A stretch of DNA of 11,082 nt from Asterionellopsis glacialis. Its lineage: Eukaryota > Bacillariophyta > Plagiogrammaphyceae > Rhaphoneidales > Asterionellopsidaceae. Below, in pieces: positions 9,001 through 11,082 of this stretch. The stretch lies in NCBI GenBank assembly GCA_014885115.2, contig WKLE02000006.1, forward strand, positions 4,299-15,380. Direction: 5' to 3'. The position numbers and the translations under genes were made by a program. Each line of letters starts with the position of its first letter. Positions within the stretch are counted from its first letter, which is position 1. Under the pieces are notes generated by a model. It worked only from the letters and a program-made list of their open reading frames with translations. It made no database searches and was not told where the DNA came from.

Positions 9001-9260
9001 TGTCCGGCATATGAGCGACCAACAGGAACGTATGTGGATCCGCCGTCAATAAGGCGGGTCAATGTTATAAGCTGGCCTGGAGGAGAAAGCGGAAGGAGTA
9101 CCGGTGCATTGTAGTCTTCCAACGCTTCCATCGCCCCGTTGGTAGTGGGAAGAGAAAGGGTTACAGCATTCTGCTCGAACGTCTGTGCGTGGGCTAGAAT
9201 GCCGCATTGAAGGACCAAACTCAGGAGACAGCTCGGAACAAAACTCATGAGACGAGTCAT
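1..9260 (-). CDS. Secreted type I membrane protein, DUF1800-DUF1501 fusion (11 exons, 3' end cut by window)
   Basis: I built this model by hand. Exons on the minus strand are 9260-7465, 7350-6701, 6580-6303, 6156-5802, 5672-5392, 5274-4188, 4094-3090, 2990-2369, 2269-2032, 1946-1804 and 1716-1. All ten introns are GT-AG and all junction phases agree, giving 2723 codons without a stop. Translation shows a signal peptide, a DUF1800 domain in three pieces separated by two large insertions, a complete DUF1501 domain, a Pro/Thr linker, an extracellular C-terminal region, one membrane helix and a basic tail. DUF1800 has no known reaction. DUF1501 belongs, as I recall, to the alkaline phosphatase/sulfatase-like superfamily, so a metal-dependent hydrolase acting at the cell surface is possible but unproven. 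The start at 9260 is chosen because a typical signal peptide follows at once; a 15-residue longer start through a leader intron is possible. The protein continues beyond position 1. Family and topology are fairly sure; biochemical role and organism are not. Confidence 0.9.
27..95 (-). other. Transmembrane helix (about aa 2693-2715)
   Basis: A 23-residue hydrophobic span rich in Gly, Leu, Val and Phe (IAIGGVSVGLL to GLVAYL) is followed at once by RHKKKKT. The basic stop-transfer signal after it gives a type I topology: large N-terminal part outside, short tail in the cytosol. The tail continues beyond the window edge. Confidence 0.9.
102..1115 (-). other. Membrane-proximal extracellular domain (about aa 2353-2690)
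   Basis: This unassigned region has a beta-rich pattern, paired cysteines (for example C2365, C2383, C2400, C2461, C2522, C2543, C2587, C2595) and many N-x-S/T sites. It closes with a charged stalk containing a GRRRLEARL stretch (R2627-R2629) and acidic and basic heptads. A similar mixture is seen in adhesion-type ectodomains, but I make no family call. The frame is open over its full length, with no junction needed. Confidence 0.6.
1122..1181 (-). other. Pro/Thr/Ser linker (aa 2331-2350)
   Basis: The linker repeats S-P-T and P-T-P-x units (PTASPTGSPTPAP and PTPVPTPA). Such P-T rich hinges are frequent in diatom extracellular and cell-wall proteins and are usually O-glycosylated spacers. It separates the enzyme-like part from the membrane-proximal domain. 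Confidence 0.85.
1182..1586 (-). other. Extracellular segment after DUF1501 (about aa 2196-2330)
   Basis: This segment contains about five cysteines (C2207, C2219, C2235, C2252 and neighbours), acidic helices and N-x-S/T sites, then a conventional beta-like stretch before the Pro/Thr linker. I do not recognise a family. It may be the end of the DUF1501 region or a short separate domain. Confidence 0.45.
1717..1803 (-). other. Intron 10 (87 bp)
   Basis: Donor GTGAGT follows CCTACAAC; acceptor is TTTTTCTAG. Phase 2. The join gives HMIPT-T-SWDAVW and opens the long last exon. Confidence 0.88.
1947..2031 (-). other. Intron 9 (85 bp)
   Basis: Donor GTAAGT follows TTTGGAAGG; acceptor is CACAAACAG. 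Phase 0. The join places SEFGR just before SIPPNSGAGTDHG, as in the DUF1501 family. Confidence 0.9.
2270..2368 (-). other. Intron 8 (99 bp)
   Basis: Donor GTACGT follows TTTGATGG; acceptor is GTGACACAG. Phase 2. The join gives NFD-G-HGDFKTVARLIKAR, a standard DUF1501 stretch. Confidence 0.88.
2991..3089 (-). other. Intron 7 (99 bp)
   Basis: Donor GTGAGT follows CTCTGATG; acceptor is TTCTCTACAG after a T-rich tract. Phase 1. The join gives TLYSD-E-YEDARQL at the start of DUF1501. Confidence 0.9.
3247..4317 (-). other. DUF1800 domain, C-terminal part (about aa 1440-1765, across intron 6)
   Basis: After splicing intron 6 the sequence reads EIRNPPNIMDPLAPTDRDAYYETEAVLDHLLYHKNTAPF, quoted here only as key blocks: RNPPNIM, ETEAVLDHLL, and H-x-NTAPF. 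These match the family order of RNPPHFM, E-x-D-x-LLDHLF and H-x-NTA-x-F-(I/L)-x-(K/R). SNPSPRYI, GNLASTVAAIVLDREA and the LR-x-PANKLIG and QFAYNSPSVFSFFRPDY blocks follow, all normal for the end of DUF1800. The unspliced DNA shows a stop and an apparent frame change at 4131-4138; the intron explains both. Confidence 0.88.
4095..4187 (-). other. Intron 6 (93 bp)
   Basis: Donor GTACGT follows CCCCCTTG; acceptor is ATAACACAG. Phase 1. The join gives NIMDPL-A-PTDRDAYYE, matching DUF1800, and removes the stop seen in unspliced DNA near 4138. Confidence 0.88.
4405..4833 (-). other. Possible beta-sandwich carbohydrate-binding-like module (about aa 1268-1410)
   Basis: The region starts after a Pro-rich spacer with a LGTKKWEGVNAEL stretch and ends in a SIKDIEYSL strand before a second Pro/Ser-rich spacer. 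It has alternating strands, a GTGGDNGLRIWL segment, a W-x-x-FSGTYTFP segment and several exposed Trp/Tyr residues. This layout is typical of jelly-roll carbohydrate-binding modules, where a final strand often reads like D-(I/V)-x-(L/Y). This is inference from pattern only; it could be another beta fold. Linkers on both sides suggest an independently folding domain. Confidence 0.4.
5275..5391 (-). other. Intron 5 (117 bp)
   Basis: Donor GTAAGC follows GTGGACG; acceptor is TCAAACAG. Phase 0. The join gives WSWT-SGSCSLKM. The AG two bases further would change the frame. Confidence 0.85.
5673..5801 (-). other. Intron 4 (129 bp)
   Basis: Donor GTAAGT follows GCATGTG; acceptor is CTCGCAG. Phase 1. 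The join gives NACG-NPRMPIATV. A later AG at the CCACAG before TAGCATG would break the frame and was not used. Confidence 0.85.
6157..6302 (-). other. Intron 3 (146 bp)
   Basis: Donor GTAAGT follows CTCTGTGT; acceptor is TCCATAG. Phase 0. The join gives RYPLC-VDLPERAFLKVG, in line with DUF1800. Confidence 0.9.
6581..6700 (-). other. Intron 2 (120 bp, stop-free in frame)
   Basis: Donor GTAAGT follows GTCAATC; acceptor is ATCGCAG. Splicing restores the DUF1800 motif N-H-P-D-E-N-F-A-R-E. The intron is 40 codons long and has no in-frame stop, so unspliced RNA would still be open. Confidence 0.9.
7351..7464 (-). other. Intron 1 (114 bp)
   Basis: Donor GTGAGC follows CACAT; acceptor is TTTACAG. 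Splicing rebuilds codon 599 (AT plus G, Met), giving HPDHM-SVFDV. Without it a TGA comes at once. It contains a 26-bp tandem duplication. Confidence 0.9.
7405..7453. repeat. 26-bp tandem duplication in intron 1
   Basis: A unit starting ATGTGTTGCGGAAAAG and ending in an A-run occurs at 7405-7430 and again from 7431 to about 7453. On the coding strand this makes two T-rich tracts with TTTTCCGCAACACAT inside intron 1, so it is a recent local duplication. Confidence 0.9.
8691..8849 (-). other. DUF1800 domain, first part (aa 138-190)
   Basis: The stretch EIARFLERVSFGPTKDEL is the usual opening of DUF1800 proteins, where an ARFL-x-R-x-(S/T)FGPT pattern starts the domain. It continues into helices ending in REYFRKR, also seen near the start of this family. 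In bacteria this is followed closely by the rest of the domain; here the next recognisable part is roughly 500 residues later. The match is by family pattern as I know it, not by a search. Confidence 0.75.
9186..9260 (-). other. Signal peptide, aa 1-25
   Basis: The N-terminus has a short basic start (MTRLMS), a hydrophobic core rich in Leu/Val/Cys (about aa 7-22) and an AHA-QT cleavage site between residues 25 and 26. This is a standard ER-targeting signal. There is no ASAF-type motif or transit peptide after it, so a plastid destination is not suggested. Together with the C-terminal membrane span it puts nearly the whole protein outside the cytosol. Met-5 is an alternative start that would shorten the n-region only. 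Confidence 0.85.
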
Positions 9261-9288
9261 CTTGGATGGATTTTCGATTTTTTTTCCT

Positions 9289-9455
9289 CTGCCAAAAAAG
9301 AAGTTGTAGTCGTTAATGATTTTTTAGGATACATTGAACATCATAAATTGAACATCATAAATTTTCCACACGCGAGGAGGGTATATCATCCGTAGCCGGA
9401 GACCGGAGATCCCCAACGATGATAAGCTAAAACGAAACGAGAAACACACGCTCAC
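9289..9455 (-). other. Possible 5' leader intron (167 bp) with an upstream in-frame start at 9470-9472
   Basis: Upstream of the chosen start the minus strand has a strong donor (CCAAG then GTGAGC, 9455-9450) and an acceptor TTTTTTGGCAG ending at 9289. Removing 9455-9289 joins an upstream ATG (9472-9470) in frame to the main ORF, adding 15 mostly polar residues (MINYPRGKKIENPSK) before the signal peptide. This could be a real first exon or a leader intron whose upstream ATG is not used. The in-frame match has a one-in-three chance by accident. Confidence 0.4.
9333..9360. repeat. Perfect 14-bp tandem duplication
   Basis: ATTGAACATCATAA occurs twice in a row (9333-9346 and 9347-9360), followed by the first three bases of a third copy. 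It lies within the possible leader intron. Confidence 0.95.
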
Positions 9456-9781
9456 CTTGGATAGTTTATCATGGTATTTAATTCTCGACACAATCACAAT
9501 GAATTGATGAGCTTAGAACTAATCGATACAGCATGAAAAACTGCATACACGGTGTACTAACGCGAGTGGAATCAATTCCTCAAATGATGACCAAATCTGA
9601 CAGAGGAACAAGAGTCGAAACGCTTCTGGTAGCTTGAAGTCTGTGCTAATAATAATAAACAACTGTGCTGTATATGCGACTCTTGTCTATTCGATGATAA
9701 TATAATTTTTTCTATAATATTTGATCGTGATATTATTAGGCGGTCATAGTTGTCCAAGCAGAACGACTTGTAAAGGTCGTA

Positions 9782-9793
9782 CCAGGTACCTGG
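9782..9793. repeat. Perfect 12-bp palindrome CCAGGTACCTGG
   Basis: The site reads the same on both strands. The half-site TACCTGG or CCAGGTA recurs across 9780-10620, at the ends of the nearby inverted-repeat element and in the tandem array, so it belongs to the same repeat family. Confidence 0.85.
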
Positions 9794-9852
9794 GTCCTGG
9801 CAGTTCTTGCCTGAAATGGGAAAGTGGGTTTTAATTTATATAAGGGATTACT

Positions 9853-10241
9853 TATTACCAGGTCCCATGTAGAATTAGAAATATTATTTTGAAAAAAAGG
9901 GGTATTGATAATGCTGCAGCTGACAATACCGTTACAAGTACCGTAATGTATAGTAGCTGAGATATGGAGCTTCGATTCGATTCCAATAATTTATATACAA
10001 AGAAGTTTTTTATTTTCAATGTAATGTACAATATTAGTACTGTCTGTAGAGTTCAGTATGTTCATTCTGGAACGCAGTTGTTTGTCATTTCGATTTTCGA
10101 TATGACCTCAACAATGACTCCATCTATGAAAAGAATGATAAAGCTATTTTATTAATAAGAAAGAAATGATTTCTGCCACGGCGGCAAAAATCCTTTGTTT
10201 TTAAAAATATTATGTCAAATTCTACATGTTACCTGGTAATA
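9853..10241. mobile_element. MITE-like element with 44-bp terminal inverted repeats (389 bp)
   Basis: The left arm 9853-9896 and the right arm 10198-10241, read on opposite strands, match at 38 of 44 positions by eye; the outermost 11 (TATTACCAGGT) are identical. Both ends begin with TA, which fits a TA target duplication as in Tc1/mariner-type elements, but this could also be part of the repeat. The interior has no supported ORF, so it would be non-autonomous. The right arm overlaps the first copy of the tandem array, so the inverted repeat could also arise from inversion of one array unit. Confidence 0.5.
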
Positions 10242-10660
10242 GTGCACGAATAAATAAATTGAAAACACCATCCTTGCACAGATAGTAAAATAGAGAATGA
10301 AGGGAAGAACTATAAGCAGGTACTGTACCTGGTATACGATTTAAGTCGAACAGCGAGCTTGGACAAATTGAATTTTATGCGTCTAATTCCAATACATGGT
10401 ACGTTGTAAATCCTACATGGTACTTTGTAATAGTGTACTACTAAATAAATTGAAAACACCTTCCTTGTACAGGTAGGTCCCATAGAGAATGAAGGGAAGA
10501 ACTATGCAGGTACTGTATCAGATTTAAGTCGAACAGCCAGCTTGAACAACTTTAATTTTATGCGTCTAATTCTAATACATGGTACGTTGAAAATCCTACA
10601 TGGTACCTGGTAATGGTGTACTACTAAATAAATTGAAAACCCCTTCCTTGAACAGGTAGT
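10222..10660. repeat. Tandem array, about 2.3 copies, period 183-191 bp
   Basis: Three copies start with CTACATG at 10222, 10413 and 10596. Shared blocks include TAAATAAATTGAAAAC, AGAGAATGAAGGGAAGAACTAT, GATTTAAGTCGAACAG and TTTTATGCGTCTAATTC. The first two copies are similar throughout with small indels; the third stops near 10660. Each copy begins with the same TACCTGGTAATA-like end as the inverted-repeat element. Confidence 0.9.
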
Positions 10661-11082
10661 CGTTTCATTCTTTTTTGTACCAAAGATTTTCTCATAATTA
10701 CTACTGTACTTGGTTCCATCACCCCAATCTGATTCAGCGGGTTTCAATGCAATACCACTATATTATAAGAGGCAGCAGATAATAATAGTTATGAGCCCGT
10801 CCTGCGAAAAAACCGACCCCTCATAGCACCATTTTCCACCAAGATTGTTTTGAATATAATACAAGCTCGCTCTGCTCACATAAAGCAAATTAATTTATAG
10901 TTGCATTCACAGTGGAGATTGTTGATTGTACAATGACCGTATTGTCATTGAATTGTCTTTCCCCCCTTTCTTTTTTCTCCTTTTCTCTTTCCCTTCTTTT
11001 TCATGCTTTTTGGACCTTCAAGCTTGGTCCACTCGCAAAAAAAGAAGAAAAAAACAAAAAAATTACCATTTTGGGGGGCTTA
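10661..11082. other. Gene-free right end with pyrimidine-rich tract
   Basis: I see no gene here. The stretch holds a 7-bp inverted repeat (CAATGAC at 10931-10937, GTCATTG at 10944-10950), a long pyrimidine-rich run at about 10957-11010, and a second small inverted repeat (TGGACC at 11011-11016, GGTCCA at 11026-11031). It may be the promoter or leader of a gene that starts outside the window, but nothing proves it. Confidence 0.5.

Larger units (their letters stand above)
9261..9852. other. Non-coding flank upstream of the gene (leader and promoter region)
   Basis: This AT-rich stretch must hold the leader and promoter of the minus-strand gene. Apart from the possible leader intron and a 14-bp tandem duplication, I see no convincing coding frame, RNA gene or recognisable promoter box. 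Short open frames here are only about 60 codons and have no familiar product. Confidence 0.6.

Noticed and set aside
9964..10155. Plus-strand open frame of 63 codons inside the inverted-repeat element
   Set aside because: Short, AT-driven composition and no recognisable transposase motif such as DDE signatures.
10222..10660. CRISPR-like repeats
   Set aside because: Units are about 187 bp and similar along their whole length, with no short repeat and unique spacer pattern.
10502..10747. Minus-strand open frame of 81 codons
   Set aside because: It lies in the tandem array and its edge, has no familiar sequence, and is not preserved in the other copies.
9261..11082. tRNA or rRNA gene in the flank
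   Set aside because: I found no tRNA T-arm pattern of the GGTTCGAATCC type, cloverleaf pairing or rRNA-like block by eye.

Overview
The window looks like nuclear DNA of a eukaryotic alga, most likely a diatom. One very large minus-strand gene is cut by ten short GT-AG introns of 85-146 bp. Its product combines bacterial-type domain families with a secretory signal peptide, Pro/Thr-Ser linkers of the kind common in diatom extracellular proteins, and one C-terminal membrane span. The flanking DNA is visibly AT-richer and repetitive. I cannot name the species from the sequence alone.

Positions 9260 down to 1 (minus strand) hold the gene. I rebuilt eleven exons: 9260-7465, 7350-6701, 6580-6303, 6156-5802, 5672-5392, 5274-4188, 4094-3090, 2990-2369, 2269-2032, 1946-1804 and 1716-1, the last running off the window. 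Every junction keeps the reading frame. The joined exons give 8171 nt, or 2723 codons plus two bases, with no stop. The 3' end of the gene is outside the window.

The predicted protein, in order, is: signal peptide (aa 1-25); first piece of a DUF1800 domain (about 138-190); a large insertion (about 201-700); DUF1800 core (about 715-930); a cysteine-rich insertion (about 945-1225) and a possible beta-sandwich module (about 1268-1410); DUF1800 C-terminal part (about 1440-1765); a full DUF1501 domain with its conserved Asp/His/Glu motifs (about 1787-2195); a Cys-containing segment; a Pro/Thr/Ser linker (2331-2350); a second extracellular domain; one transmembrane helix (about 2693-2715); and a Lys-rich tail. 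In bacteria DUF1800 and DUF1501 are usually separate neighbouring genes encoding exported proteins. Here they are fused in one cell-surface, type I membrane protein.

Positions 9261-11082 hold no gene I can support. They contain the presumed 5' leader and promoter of the gene (with a possible leader intron), a 389-bp MITE-like element with 44-bp terminal inverted repeats, an overlapping tandem array with a period of about 187 bp, and an AT-rich and pyrimidine-rich right end.
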